A stretch of 33,637 nucleotides of DNA from CAZWCX01 sp964632945 (GCA_964632945.1 CAZWCX010000080.1:1-33637), one strand, 5' to 3'. Counted from the first letter of the stretch, positions 8,347 to 17,248 are shown. Program-made: numbers and translations. Notes: generated by a model not told the origin, from the sequence alone.

Positions 8347-11238
8347 ATGACCCCGATCCGCCCCCTGTACCTGCCGCCGCTGTTTCAGGACTCGGTGGAT
8401 CACGGTCGCCTGATCCTGCGGGACGGTTCGACCGCCACACTGCACGCAGCCCGGCCGTCCGACCGGGAGGCCCTGTCCGCCTTCTTCGAACGTCTGTCTC
8501 CGGAGTCGAGGCTCGCGCGGTTTTTCTCCATCCAGACCCCCGGCGCGGACCTGGTGGCGCGCTTCTGCGACGACTCCGATCCCGACCGGCAGCGGACGCT
8601 GCTGGTTTCGCGCCTCCGGGGCGGAACGCCGCGCATCATCGCGGCCGCCTCCTACCTGGCGTGCGCGCCGGACACGGCCGAAGTGGCCTTCGCGGTGGAG
8701 GACGAGTTCCAGGGTCTCGGCCTGGGCACCATCCTGCTCGAACGCCTGGCCCTGTTGGCGGTCATGCACGGAATCCAGCGACTCCGGGCCGTGACGCGGG
8801 CGGACAACCGCGCCATGCTCGACGTCTTCGAACACTCCGGGTTCCCCGTGCAGCAACGCGGGGATCAGGACACCGTGGACGTGGACCTGCTGGTGCTCCC
8901 GCGCGAGGAGAGCGTGGCCCGCTCCGAAGTGCGCGACCGGGTGTTCACGGCGGCCTCGCTCCGTCCGATTTTCCAGCCCAAATCGGTCGCGGTCGTGGGC
9001 GCCTCCCGGGATCCGTCCGCGATCGGTTTTCGCATCCTCGAAGGGCTGATCATGAACCGGTTCCAGGGGCCGGTCTATCCGGTGAACCCCAAGGCCCCCG
9101 TGCTCTGTTCCATCCGGGCGTGGCGTTCCGTGCGTGAACTCCCGGAGGCGGTGGACCTGGCGGTCATCGCGGTCCCCCGGGACGCGGTCCTGGACACGGT
9201 GGACGAATGCGCGGCCCGCGGGGTGCGCGCGATCGTCGTCATCACGGCCGGGTTCGCGGAGGTGGATGAGGCGGGCCGGAAGCTGCAGGAAACCCTCGTG
9301 GAACGCGTCCGCGGATACGGGATGCGCATGGTCGGCCCCAACTGCCTGGGTTTGCTGAATGCCGACCCTGCGGTGCGGCTCAATGCGTCCTTTTCGCCGA
9401 TCTTTCCGCCGCCGGGCCGGGTGGCCATGTCCTCCCAGAGCGGGGCCCTGGGCCTCGCCATCCTCGCCCACGCGCGCCGGCTCGACCTCGGGATCTCGAC
9501 CTTCATCAGCGTGGGCAACAAGGCGGACGTGACGGGCAACGACCTGTTGCAGTACTGGGAGGAGGATCCGGCCACCGACGTCATCCTGCTCTACCTGGAG
9601 TCCTTCGGGAATCCGCGCCGGTTCGCGCGCATCGCCCGGCGGGTCAGCCGCACCAAACCGATCGTGTGCGTCAAGGGCGGGCGCTCCTCGGCGGGGACGC
9701 GGGCCGCGAGTTCGCACACCGCCGCCCTGGCTGCGAGCGAGACGGCGGTCGACGCGCTGTTCCGGCAGACCGGGGTGATTCGGGCGGAGACCCTGGGCGA
9801 AATGTTCGATCTCGCCCTCACCCTGGGGACTCAGCCGCTGCCGACCGGTCGGCGCGTCGGCATCGTCACCAACGCCGGCGGTCCGGCCATCCTGTGTGCC
9901 GATGCGTGCGAGGCGGCGGGCCTGACGGTTCCGGAGCTTTCCGAGTCCGTCCGGGCATGCCTGCGCGGTTTCCTGCCCCCCGCGGCGAGCGTGGGCAATC
10001 CCGTGGACATGATCGCATCCGCCGGGCCGGAGGGCTTTCGCCGGTCGGTGGAGACCGTTCTGACGTCGCGGGAGGTGGATGCGCTGGTCGTGATCCACAT
10101 CCCCGTGGGCCTCGCCGGGAAGGAGCCCGTGCGGGCAGCGGTGATGGAGGGCGTCGCGGCCGCCCGCGCGGCGGGAGTCACGGAGGTCCCGGTCATTTCG
10201 GTGATCATGGGGGACGACGCGGAACGGACGCCGATCCGGAGCGAACGCGGGACCGTACCCACCTACTCGTTCCCGGAGAGCGCCGCCCGGGTCCTCGGCA
10301 AGATCTCCGATTACGCCGAGTGGCGGCGGCAGCCGCCCGGGATGATCCCTCTCTTCGAGGACGTACGGCCCGAGGAGGCGCGCGCGATCTGCCGCAACGC
10401 CCTGGCGCTCCGGGGTCCCGGGTGGCTGACTTCCGAGGAGACCCGGCGCCTGCTGTCCGCCTATCGGCTTCCGATCCCTCCGGGCGGCGTCGCCGCCACG
10501 GCCGACGAGGCGGCCCGGCTCGCTCGTTCGGTCGGATTCCCGGTGGCGGTGAAACTGGCCTCCCATCGCGTCGTGCACAAGACGGAGGCCGGCGGGGTCC
10601 ATCTGAACCTCGTCGACGAGTCCGCCGTGCGCCGCGCGTTCGAGGAGGTTTGCGGCGCCATGACGAAACTGGGCGAACGGGAATCGATGGAAGGCGTCCT
10701 GGTGCAGCCGATGCTCGCCGGCGGCGTCGAGGTCATGATCGGGATGGCGGAAGATCCGTTGTTCGGCCCGCTCATCGCCTTCGGACTCGGGGGCATCCAC
10801 GTCGAGGTGCTTCGGGATGTCTGTTTTCGGGTAACGCCCGTCACCGACCGGGAAGCCGCGGAGATGGTGCGGGGCATCCGCGGCTTCCGCCTCCTGCAGG
10901 GATACCGGGGCCACCCGCCCGCGGACGTGCCGGCGATCGAGGAATCGCTGCTGCGGGTCTCCCTGCTCGTGGAGGAGATCCCGGAAGTGTGCGAGGTGGA
11001 TCTGAATCCGGTCTTTGCCCTCCCTCCCGGACAGGGTTGCCGCATCGTGGATGCCCGGATCCGCGTGGCGCCCCCGGATGCGCGACAACCGGCGCGCATG
11101 GGGGTGGCGGCGGGCACCGGGGATCGCTCGGGCAACGCGGCCCTCGCCCCCGCGATCCCTCCGCTGGACGGGGCGCATCTCCGACCCGCCGGCGCGGGCG
11201 CTCCCCGACCGCGCCCGCCCGCTGACCCCGGGGCGTAG
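8347..11238 (+). CDS. ADP-forming acyl-CoA synthetase with N-terminal GNAT domain
   Basis: A 963-aa cytoplasmic fusion. Residues about 20-185 are a GNAT acetyltransferase with the acetyl-CoA loop QGLGLG (122-127). From about 205 comes a CoA-binding Rossmann domain (SVAVVGASRDPSAIGFRIL), then the succinyl-CoA-ligase-like flavodoxin domains, and from about 700 an ATP-grasp domain (FPVAVKLASHRVVHKTEAGGV). H457 in ASSHTAAL matches the phosphohistidine of NDP-forming acyl-CoA synthetases. The known family splits into energy-conserving acyl-CoA synthetases and Pat-type protein lysine acetyltransferases. The GNAT-first order resembles the type II Pat of actinomycetes. Retention of the histidine suggests the synthetase half may still be catalytic. 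AAGGAG lies 10 bases before the ATG. The last 50 residues are low-complexity Ala/Pro/Gly. The gene converges with the kinase gene, 17 bp away. Confidence 0.88.
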   Translation: MTPIRPLYLPPLFQDSVDHGRLILRDGSTATLHAARPSDREALSAFFERLSPESRLARFFSIQTPGADLVARFCDDSDPDRQRTLLVSRLRGGTPRIIAAASYLACAPDTAEVAFAVEDEFQGLGLGTILLERLALLAVMHGIQRLRAVTRADNRAMLDVFEHSGFPVQQRGDQDTVDVDLLVLPREESVARSEVRDRVFTAASLRPIFQPKSVAVVGASRDPSAIGFRILEGLIMNRFQGPVYPVNPKAPVLCSIRAWRSVRELPEAVDLAVIAVPRDAVLDTVDECAARGVRAIVVITAGFAEVDEAGRKLQETLVERVRGYGMRMVGPNCLGLLNADPAVRLNASFSPIFPPPGRVAMSSQSGALGLAILAHARRLDLGISTFISVGNKADVTGNDLLQYWEEDPATDVILLYLESFGNPRRFARIARRVSRTKPIVCVKGGRSSAGTRAASSHTAALAASETAVDALFRQTGVIRAETLGEMFDLALTLGTQPLPTGRRVGIVTNAGGPAILCADACEAAGLTVPELSESVRACLRGFLPPAASVGNPVDMIASAGPEGFRRSVETVLTSREVDALVVIHIPVGLAGKEPVRAAVMEGVAAARAAGVTEVPVISVIMGDDAERTPIRSERGTVPTYSFPESAARVLGKISDYAEWRRQPPGMIPLFEDVRPEEARAICRNALALRGPGWLTSEETRRLLSAYRLPIPPGGVAATADEAARLARSVGFPVAVKLASHRVVHKTEAGGVHLNLVDESAVRRAFEEVCGAMTKLGERESMEGVLVQPMLAGGVEVMIGMAEDPLFGPLIAFGLGGIHVEVLRDVCFRVTPVTDREAAEMVRGIRGFRLLQGYRGHPPADVPAIEESLLRVSLLVEEIPEVCEVDLNPVFALPPGQGCRIVDARIRVAPPDARQPARMGVAAGTGDRSGNAALAPAIPPLDGAHLRPAGAGAPRPRPPADPGA

Positions 11239-11255
11239 AGGCGCGCGGAGTCGGA

Positions 11256-12902
11256 CTAGCGGGGCAGCTCCACGGTCACGATGGTCCCATGCCCCGGCCG
11301 GCTCGTGATCTGGATGGTGCCGGCGTGACCCTCCACGATCTTGCGCGAGATGGGCAACCCCAGACCGGTGCCCCTCGTCTTGGTGGTGTGAAACGGCCGG
11401 AACAGCTTTTCCAGTTCCCGCTCCTCGATGCCGGCCCCCGTGTCGCAGATCTCGATCCGTACCATCGCCCCGTCCAGCACGCGAACGCGAATCTCCCCGC
11501 CGACGGGCATCGCCTCGACGGAATTGTGGAAGAGGTGGAGCCAGACTTCGTGCAGGAGATCCGGATCCGCCTCCACCATCACGGGGCCCTGGACATCCAG
11601 GACGAAGCGCACGCCCGGCCCGGGATTCGTCTGAACGATCCGGGACCAGGCATGCCAGAGTCCCTCCACCAAGTCGGTGGGGCGCCGGTTGAGGGTCGTC
11701 GGACGGGCGAACGCGAGCAGGTCGCGCACGATGTGGTCCAGGCGATCGATCTGCTCCAGGATCTCTCCCACGACCGAACGCCGGTGGTCGGTCAGGGGGA
11801 TGGCGTCGCCGAGCACCTGCACGGCGCCGCTGATCCCGGCCAGCGGGTTCTTGATCTCGTGGGCCACCATGGCCGCCATCTCCCCCAGTGCCGCAAGGCT
11901 CTGGGAACGCACGAGGTCACCCTCGAGTCGCTTCAGATGCGACACATCGCGAAGGATGTGGGAGGTGCCGGCGGGCCGTCCGGCCGGATCGTGCAGGAGG
12001 GTGCAGGTGAGATTCACGACCAGCCGGCGCCCATCCTTGGCGACGCACGCGCACTCGTGATCCTTGATGAATCCGTCCCGGGCCAGCCGGGGTTTCAGGT
12101 TTCCGCAGCCGGAGTCGCCGAGGAGGTCCACGCCGATGAGTTCGGCCCAGGTGCGGCCGAGCGCCTCGACGGCCGACCAGCCGAAGATCCGGTGCGCCCC
12201 CTCGTTCCAGTTGGTGATCCGGTCCCGTGAATCGAGCACCACGATCGCGTCGTCCGACGAGCGCAGGATGTTCTCGAGGTAGCAGGTCTTGTCGCGAAGG
12301 GCCTGGAGGAGCCGAGATTTCTCGACGGCGATCGCCATGTGGCCGGCGATGGCGCCCAGGAACTCGACGTGTTTCGCCCGGTAGGCGTCGCGTTCCCGGC
12401 ACAGGAAGAACATCATGCCGATCGGCTTCCCTTCGACGAGCAGCGGCAGGAGCAGACCGGACCGGAATCCCTCCTTGAGGATGATGCCGGTGGAGTGGCC
12501 CCGGTGTTCGCCGGCGGTGGCCTTCTCGAAGTCCTCGATCACGCGCGGCTTTCCCTCGCGGAAGGTGTCCTCCAGCCCCGAGCCGGAGAGCCGGCCGGTG
12601 TATCCGCGGGCGACCACCCGGCGCCCGAGGGGTCGGACGGCGGTGACCTGAAGCAGTTCCCCCGACTCATCCAGGAGCGCGATCGCCGCCCGGTCGTACG
12701 GGATCCGACCCCGGAGGCGTTCGTGCAGAAGGTCGAACACCTCCTCGACCGACCGTCCGAGGTTGATCTTCTGGGTGATCTCGTTGAGCAGGACCAGCTC
12801 CGGTTGCTGCTCGGAGTCGATCGACGGCACACTCCGGAGAGGGTCCTGCGGGAAAGACGGGTTCGAGGGCGGCGGCGGATGCTCCGGACGCGCGGGATCC
12901 AT
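11256..12902 (-). CDS. GAF-PAS sensor histidine kinase (NtrB-like)
   Basis: A 548-aa kinase without membrane segments, so probably a cytoplasmic sensor. It has a GAF domain at about residues 48-196, a PAS domain at about 208-320 (DDAIVVLDSRDRITNWNEGA) and a HisKA domain with H348 in AHEIKNPL. A HATPase domain follows at about 435-545, with the N-box region, DTGAGI, the F-box LFRPFHTT and the G-box GTGLGL. The H-box type is that of NtrB-like kinases, which often pair with sigma54 activators. The open frame runs far upstream into the lyase gene, but that part reads as a shadow. The ATG at 12902 shares one base with the lyase stop (TGATG). It is the last gene of the benzoyl-CoA operon. No response regulator is present. 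Sensing of aromatic or redox status is an inference from position. Confidence 0.9.
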   Translation of the reverse strand: MDPARPEHPPPPSNPSFPQDPLRSVPSIDSEQQPELVLLNEITQKINLGRSVEEVFDLLHERLRGRIPYDRAAIALLDESGELLQVTAVRPLGRRVVARGYTGRLSGSGLEDTFREGKPRVIEDFEKATAGEHRGHSTGIILKEGFRSGLLLPLLVEGKPIGMMFFLCRERDAYRAKHVEFLGAIAGHMAIAVEKSRLLQALRDKTCYLENILRSSDDAIVVLDSRDRITNWNEGAHRIFGWSAVEALGRTWAELIGVDLLGDSGCGNLKPRLARDGFIKDHECACVAKDGRRLVVNLTCTLLHDPAGRPAGTSHILRDVSHLKRLEGDLVRSQSLAALGEMAAMVAHEIKNPLAGISGAVQVLGDAIPLTDHRRSVVGEILEQIDRLDHIVRDLLAFARPTTLNRRPTDLVEGLWHAWSRIVQTNPGPGVRFVLDVQGPVMVEADPDLLHEVWLHLFHNSVEAMPVGGEIRVRVLDGAMVRIEICDTGAGIEERELEKLFRPFHTTKTRGTGLGLPISRKIVEGHAGTIQITSRPGHGTIVTVELPR

Positions 12903-14326
12903 CAGACGACCGCCTTTCTCTGGCGGGAGGGCGGACGCGCGTCGTTCACGGGGGCGGGCTGGAAACGCGCGGAGAAGTGGCGGAGGTACTCCGGCGCCCA
13001 CACGATCCGGTATCCCGGGAGGGCGGCCGCATCCCGGGCGACGTCCGCCACCGCTGCGGCGACGTACTCGAGATGGGTCTGCGTGAGGCTCCTCCGGGGG
13101 ATCGCCAGCCGCACCAGTTCGAGCGGCGGTTCCGCCGCGGCGCCGCCGCGGCGGCTCGCCCCGAACATCACGCTGCCCACTTCGACGGCGCGCACGCCGG
13201 CGCGCAGATAGAGTTCGTTGACGATCGACAGGGCGGGGAACGACTTTGCGGGCAGGTGCGGGGCGATCGCGCGCGCATCGAGGAACACCGCGTGCCCCCC
13301 GGGCGGCTTGACGGTGGGAACGCCCGCCGCCTCCAACAACCCCGCCAGCCATGCGGTCGTCTCGACCCGATGCCGCAGGTACGATTCCTCCAGCACTTCG
13401 CGAAGCCCCTGGGCGATGGCCTCCAGGTCATATCCGGCCAGCCCGCCGTAGGTGGGGAACCCCTCGGTCAGGAACAGGAGATTGCGGCAGCGGAGGGCCC
13501 CCTCGTCGTCCTGGAGCGCCAGGAACCCTCCGATGTTGGCGAGGCCGTCCTTCTTGGCGCTGAACGTGCACCCGTCGGCCAGCGAAAACATGTCGCGCGC
13601 GATCGCCAGGGGTCGACGCCTTCGCTGTCCCCGCTCGCGGCAGCGGATGAACCAGGCATTTTCGGCGAACCGGCAGGCATCCAGGAAGAACGGCTTGCCG
13701 AATTCGCGGCACAGCCGGGAGACGGCGCGCAAGTTTTCCAGGGAGACCGGCTGTCCCCCGCCGGCATTGTTGGTGACGGTCGCCATCACCAGCGGGACGC
13801 GATGTCTCCGGTCTCCCTCCAGCAAGGCGCGCAACCGGTTCAAGTCGATGTTCCCCTTGAAGGGACGGTCCAGCGCCGGGAGACGCCCCTCGGGGACCAC
13901 CAGATCGAGCGCGGTCGCGCCGAGGAATTCCAGGTTGGCGCGCGTCGTATCGAAGTGGGAATTGCTGGGGACGATGTCGCCGGGCTTCACCAGGCTCTCG
14001 AAGAGAATCCGTTCGGCCGCCCGGCCCTGGTGGGTAGGCAGGATGTGCGCGTACCCGGTGATGCGGCGCACGGCCGCCTCGAAACGATAGAACGACCGGC
14101 TGCCGGCGTACGACTCGTCGCCTTGCATCATGCCGGCCCACTGGGCGGCGCTCATGGCGCCGGTGCCGGAATCGGTGAGGAGATCGAGGAAGACCTCCTC
14201 GGCGCGCAGGCGAAACACGTTCCACCCGGCGCGCTGAAGGGCGACGCGACGCCGCGCCGGCGACAGCAGCGAGATCGGCTCCACGGACTTGATGCGGTAG
14301 GGCTCGACCGGCGGGCGGGACTTCAT
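12902..14326 (-). CDS. tnaA: Tryptophanase-like PLP beta-eliminating lyase
   Basis: A 474-aa enzyme of the tryptophanase / tyrosine phenol-lyase family (usual length 455-475), which splits an aromatic amino acid into indole or phenol, pyruvate and ammonia. The PLP lysine is in SAKKDGLANIGG (K259 by alignment). The cofactor and substrate segments LPTHQGRAAE, TVTNNAGGGQPVS and FLDACRFAENA are intact. Asp126 in HFDTT corresponds to tryptophanase Asp137, where tyrosine phenol-lyase has Thr. The region RAVEVGS lacks the Arg that tyrosine phenol-lyase uses to bind the phenol oxygen. Tryptophanase specificity is therefore favoured, but not certain. The ATG overlaps the stop of the dehydrogenase gene (ATGA), and its own stop overlaps the kinase start. 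That locks it into the aromatic operon. Confidence 0.85.
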   Translation of the reverse strand: MKSRPPVEPYRIKSVEPISLLSPARRRVALQRAGWNVFRLRAEEVFLDLLTDSGTGAMSAAQWAGMMQGDESYAGSRSFYRFEAAVRRITGYAHILPTHQGRAAERILFESLVKPGDIVPSNSHFDTTRANLEFLGATALDLVVPEGRLPALDRPFKGNIDLNRLRALLEGDRRHRVPLVMATVTNNAGGGQPVSLENLRAVSRLCREFGKPFFLDACRFAENAWFIRCRERGQRRRRPLAIARDMFSLADGCTFSAKKDGLANIGGFLALQDDEGALRCRNLLFLTEGFPTYGGLAGYDLEAIAQGLREVLEESYLRHRVETTAWLAGLLEAAGVPTVKPPGGHAVFLDARAIAPHLPAKSFPALSIVNELYLRAGVRAVEVGSVMFGASRRGGAAAEPPLELVRLAIPRRSLTQTHLEYVAAAVADVARDAAALPGYRIVWAPEYLRHFSARFQPAPVNDARPPSRQRKAVV

Positions 14327-15345
14327 GGCGTCACGATGCTCCGGATTCCCTTTCCCTGCCGGCAGGCATCGAGCGCGTCGTTGATCCGCTCCAGGGGGAA
14401 CCGCGCGGTCACGAGCGGCGCCAGCTTGACCCGGCCGGCCGCCACCAGCTCGATGAGAGGGGGATAGTCGACCGGCCGGCAGCCCAGCGAACCCACGATC
14501 TCGATCTCGTTGAACATCACCTTCCCGGCGGGCCAGGCGACCGTCTCGGCGCTGAAGCCGACGACCACCAGGCGCCCGCCCCGGCGAACCGACGAGAGAG
14601 CCGCTTCCAGCGTTTGCGCCTTGCCGATGGCCTCGAACGCGACATCGGCTCCCTCCCCGGTCAGGGAGCGGACTTCCTTGTCGATCCGCGGCGACTGCCG
14701 CGCGTCGAGCGTCGCGAACGCGCCGAGGGAGCGGGCGAGCGCCAGCCGTTCCGGATTCACGTCCACGGCGATGACCCGCGCCCCGGCCAGCGCCGAGAGC
14801 TGAACCAGGTTGATTCCCACGCCGCCGACGCCGAAGACGACGGCCGTGTCCCCCGGGCGGATCCGGCCGCGATTCTTGACGGCGTGGTAGGGAGTGGAAA
14901 CCGCATCCGCGATGATCGAGCCCTCTTCCAGCGGAATGTTCTCCGGCAACCGGAAGAGATCGCGCGCAGGCGCCACCAGGTACTCGGCGTACGCGCCGTC
15001 GCGGTGATTGCCGAGCATCTGCATGTTCGCGCAGATGTTCTCACGGCCCAGGCGACAGGAGCGGCAGGAGCCGCAGGTGAGGACCGCGGGAACCAGCACG
15101 CGGTCCCCCTCTTTCCAGCCCTGAACCCCGGGACCGAGCGCCTCCACGCGGCCCGACGCCTCGTGCCCGAGGACGATCGGGGGCTTGCGGAAGGTCGGAG
15201 TGCCGTGATCCACATAGTGCAGGTCGGTGTGGCAGACGCCGCACGCGGCGACGCGGATGCGCACCTCTCCGGGCCCGGGCGACGGGGTCGGCACGTCCTC
15301 GACGTTCAGGGGCTCGTGCGCGGCGCGGAACAAAGCCGCCTTCAT
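14323..15345 (-). CDS. had: 6-hydroxycyclohex-1-ene-1-carbonyl-CoA dehydrogenase
   Basis: A 340-aa zinc-dependent medium-chain alcohol dehydrogenase. Catalytic zinc ligands are visible as C38 in CGVCHTD and the H61-E62 pair in GHEASG. The structural zinc site is C91, C94, C97 and C105. The NAD-binding loop is VFGVGGVGINLVQL near residue 170. By itself the family is broad. The assignment to Had, which oxidises the 6-hydroxy intermediate to 6-oxocyclohex-1-ene-1-carbonyl-CoA with NAD+, rests on its place directly after dch and oah in a bcr operon. AGGAGG lies 8 bases before the ATG, and the gap from dch is 12 bp. It is slightly shorter than the Thauera enzyme (about 370 aa, from memory). Confidence 0.8.
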   Translation of the reverse strand: MKAALFRAAHEPLNVEDVPTPSPGPGEVRIRVAACGVCHTDLHYVDHGTPTFRKPPIVLGHEASGRVEALGPGVQGWKEGDRVLVPAVLTCGSCRSCRLGRENICANMQMLGNHRDGAYAEYLVAPARDLFRLPENIPLEEGSIIADAVSTPYHAVKNRGRIRPGDTAVVFGVGGVGINLVQLSALAGARVIAVDVNPERLALARSLGAFATLDARQSPRIDKEVRSLTGEGADVAFEAIGKAQTLEAALSSVRRGGRLVVVGFSAETVAWPAGKVMFNEIEIVGSLGCRPVDYPPLIELVAAGRVKLAPLVTARFPLERINDALDACRQGKGIRSIVTP

Positions 15346-15357
15346 GGGCAGCGCCTC

Positions 15358-16146
15358 CTATGCGTGCTTCCAGACCGGGTTTCGCTTTTCCAGGAACGCG
15401 CGCAGTCCCTCGTGCGCGTCCTGGGTGACCATCAGTTCTCCGTCGTACACCGCCTCCGCACGCTCGAGCGCGCAGGGGAACGGGCGGGCGGAAGCCTCGC
15501 GCACGGCGCGCTTGCAGGCGACCAGCACCGGCCGGGAAAGGGCGGCGAGCTGGCGAGCGAGCGCCAGCGCGTCGGCCGCGAGTTTCTCGACGGGCCACGA
15601 TCGCTGGACGAGGCCGATCCGGTGCGCCTCCGCGCCGGAAAGAGTCCGCCCGGTCAAGAGCAGATCGAGGGCGTTCTTCGCGCCGATCTCGGCGGGCATC
15701 AGCGCGGCCGCCATGGGCGGGAAGACGCCGACCTGGACCTCGGGCTGCCCGACGCGCGCGTCGGCCGCCACACAGGTGAAGTCCGCCGCCAGCGCGATCT
15801 CCAGCCCCCCGCCCAGGCAGGCGCCGTGCACTGCCGCCACCGTCGGGACCGGACAGTCCCAAATGGACCGCACCGCGGCATGGAACGAGCGGAGCATCTT
15901 CTCCCCCAGCTCGCCGATGTGCTGCCCGACGTCGACCCCGACCGAAAAGTGCTTCCCTTCCGCGCGCAGCAGCACCGCGCGAACGCCCCGGTCCGCCGAC
16001 ACCTCCCGGAACGCCGCGGTCAGCGCGTCCAGCGTCGCGATCTTGAAGACGTTGCTGGGCGGTTCATGGAGAATGAGTTCCGCCACGCCGTCCTGCAGGG
16101 TGGTCCGGATCGGGCCGGTGGACGTGGACATCGTGCACTCGTTCAT
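15358..16146 (-). CDS. dch: Cyclohexa-1,5-diene-1-carbonyl-CoA hydratase
   Basis: A 262-aa crotonase-fold enzyme. The oxyanion-hole segments are HFSVGVDVGQHIGE and VHGACLGGGLEIALAADF, followed by the family region ARVGQPEVQVGVFPP. Dch adds water to the dienoyl-CoA made by benzoyl-CoA reductase, giving 6-hydroxycyclohex-1-ene-1-carbonyl-CoA. Length (Dch is about 256-260 aa) and position between oah and had support this over a generic enoyl-CoA hydratase. The frame opens earlier, but AGGAGG lies 7 bases before the ATG at 16146. A second ATG five codons later, nearer to known Dch starts, is an alternative. It lies 22 bp after the oah stop. Confidence 0.82.
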   Translation of the reverse strand: MNECTMSTSTGPIRTTLQDGVAELILHEPPSNVFKIATLDALTAAFREVSADRGVRAVLLRAEGKHFSVGVDVGQHIGELGEKMLRSFHAAVRSIWDCPVPTVAAVHGACLGGGLEIALAADFTCVAADARVGQPEVQVGVFPPMAAALMPAEIGAKNALDLLLTGRTLSGAEAHRIGLVQRSWPVEKLAADALALARQLAALSRPVLVACKRAVREASARPFPCALERAEAVYDGELMVTQDAHEGLRAFLEKRNPVWKHA

Positions 16147-16168
16147 GAAGGTTCCTCCTGTGCAGCCA

Positions 16169-17248
16169 TCATTCGGACGGACGGGGGTGAGCCGGCACCG
16201 GCGCCGGCTGCAGGGCCGCGCCGCAGCGGCCACAATGGCGGAAATCACCCGGCAGGCCGGACGCGCCGCAACTCGGACACTTCCCGGTCGGCGGACCCCA
16301 CACGAACTCGGGTCCCCGGTCCTCCGCCCAGGCGCGACGCACGGCCGCGAAGTCCACCGGCCGCTTCTCGACGAATGCCTTCATCCCTTCGTTCGGCTCG
16401 CGACATACGTAGTGAAGCGCGAGCCACTCCTGGGCATGCGACACCGTCTGGTGCCAGGCGAGCTCCTTCCAGAAGTTGGTTTGCGCCTTCGTGTAGCGGA
16501 GACACTCCGGGAACTTGTTCTTGAGCTGGAGGGCGAGATCCCGCACCGTTTCATCCAGTCGCGTGAAGTCGATCGACCACCCGGCCTCCCCGCGCTGCGC
16601 CTTTTCGACCTGCTCCGGCGTGGGGTCCTCGATGAACCCGTCGCCGTTGCGGACCGTCGGCGCGACGGCGTTGACCAGACCCCAGTCCAGGGCCTTCTGC
16701 GCCGGAATCCGCTCATTCAGGTAAAGCATCTGACGCGCCCGCTTGTCGCCCACGACCAGCGGCAGCCACTGCGTGGCGCCCCCGCAGGCCACGGAGCCGA
16801 CCCCCACGCCGACCTGGCCCAGGTAGGTGTGTCCGGCCATGACGGTCAGGTCGCAGGCGAGCTGCGACTCGTTTCCCCCACCCACGCAGATGCCGTTGAG
16901 ACGGGCGATCACCGGCTTGGGGCAGTGGAGGATGCTCTCGATGTAGGCACGAAACAGCCCCATGTACTTCCAGTAGTCGCGCGGACGCGCGACGTATTCC
17001 GCCTCGTACTCGCGCACATCGCCCCCCGTGCAGAAGGCGCGCGTCCCCGCGCCGGTCAGCACGACGACGTCGACGGCGTCGTCCCAGGACGCCTCCCGGA
17101 AGGCCAGGGCGGTCTCTTCCAGCGCCTGCGTGGAGTACGCGTTGTAGAACTTCGGGCGGTTGAAGGTGATGGTGGCCACCCCTTCCCGGACCTCGTAGAG
17201 GATCTCTTCGAAGTGGGGCGTCCGGCGGCCGTTTCGGAAGTGGCTCAT
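16169..17248 (-). CDS. oah: 6-oxocyclohex-1-ene-1-carbonyl-CoA hydrolase (ring opening)
   Basis: A 359-aa crotonase-superfamily enzyme, longer than ordinary enoyl-CoA hydratases and close to Oah/BamA (about 375 aa). Oah adds water and cleaves the alicyclic ring to give 3-hydroxypimelyl-CoA. Diagnostic stretches are ITFNRPKFYNAYSTQALEE, CTGGDVREY, LNGICVGGGNESQLACDL and VGSVACGGATQWLPL. The C-terminus carries a zinc-ribbon-like motif with C324, C327, C339 and C342 (CPSC ... CGRC). The start overlaps the stop of the small cysteine-protein gene (ATGA). The GAGGAG site upstream lies inside that gene. The same frame stays open well upstream, but that sequence is a shadow of bcrD. Confidence 0.9.
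   Translation of the reverse strand: MSHFRNGRRTPHFEEILYEVREGVATITFNRPKFYNAYSTQALEETALAFREASWDDAVDVVVLTGAGTRAFCTGGDVREYEAEYVARPRDYWKYMGLFRAYIESILHCPKPVIARLNGICVGGGNESQLACDLTVMAGHTYLGQVGVGVGSVACGGATQWLPLVVGDKRARQMLYLNERIPAQKALDWGLVNAVAPTVRNGDGFIEDPTPEQVEKAQRGEAGWSIDFTRLDETVRDLALQLKNKFPECLRYTKAQTNFWKELAWHQTVSHAQEWLALHYVCREPNEGMKAFVEKRPVDFAAVRRAWAEDRGPEFVWGPPTGKCPSCGASGLPGDFRHCGRCGAALQPAPVPAHPRPSE

Noticed and set aside
8302..11178. A 958-aa minus-strand frame
   Set aside because: It is a shadow of the acyl-CoA synthetase gene, whose product shows clear GNAT, CoA-binding and ATP-grasp motifs.
12903..13352. N-terminal extension of the histidine kinase into the lyase gene
   Set aside because: The extra sequence is Arg/Gly/Pro-rich and overlaps the lyase coding region. 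The ATG at 12902 with TGATG coupling is the natural start.
12902..14326. Tyrosine phenol-lyase as the identity of the PLP lyase
   Set aside because: Asp126 replaces the Thr used by tyrosine phenol-lyase, and the phenol-binding Arg is missing. It is kept as a minor alternative in the feature text.
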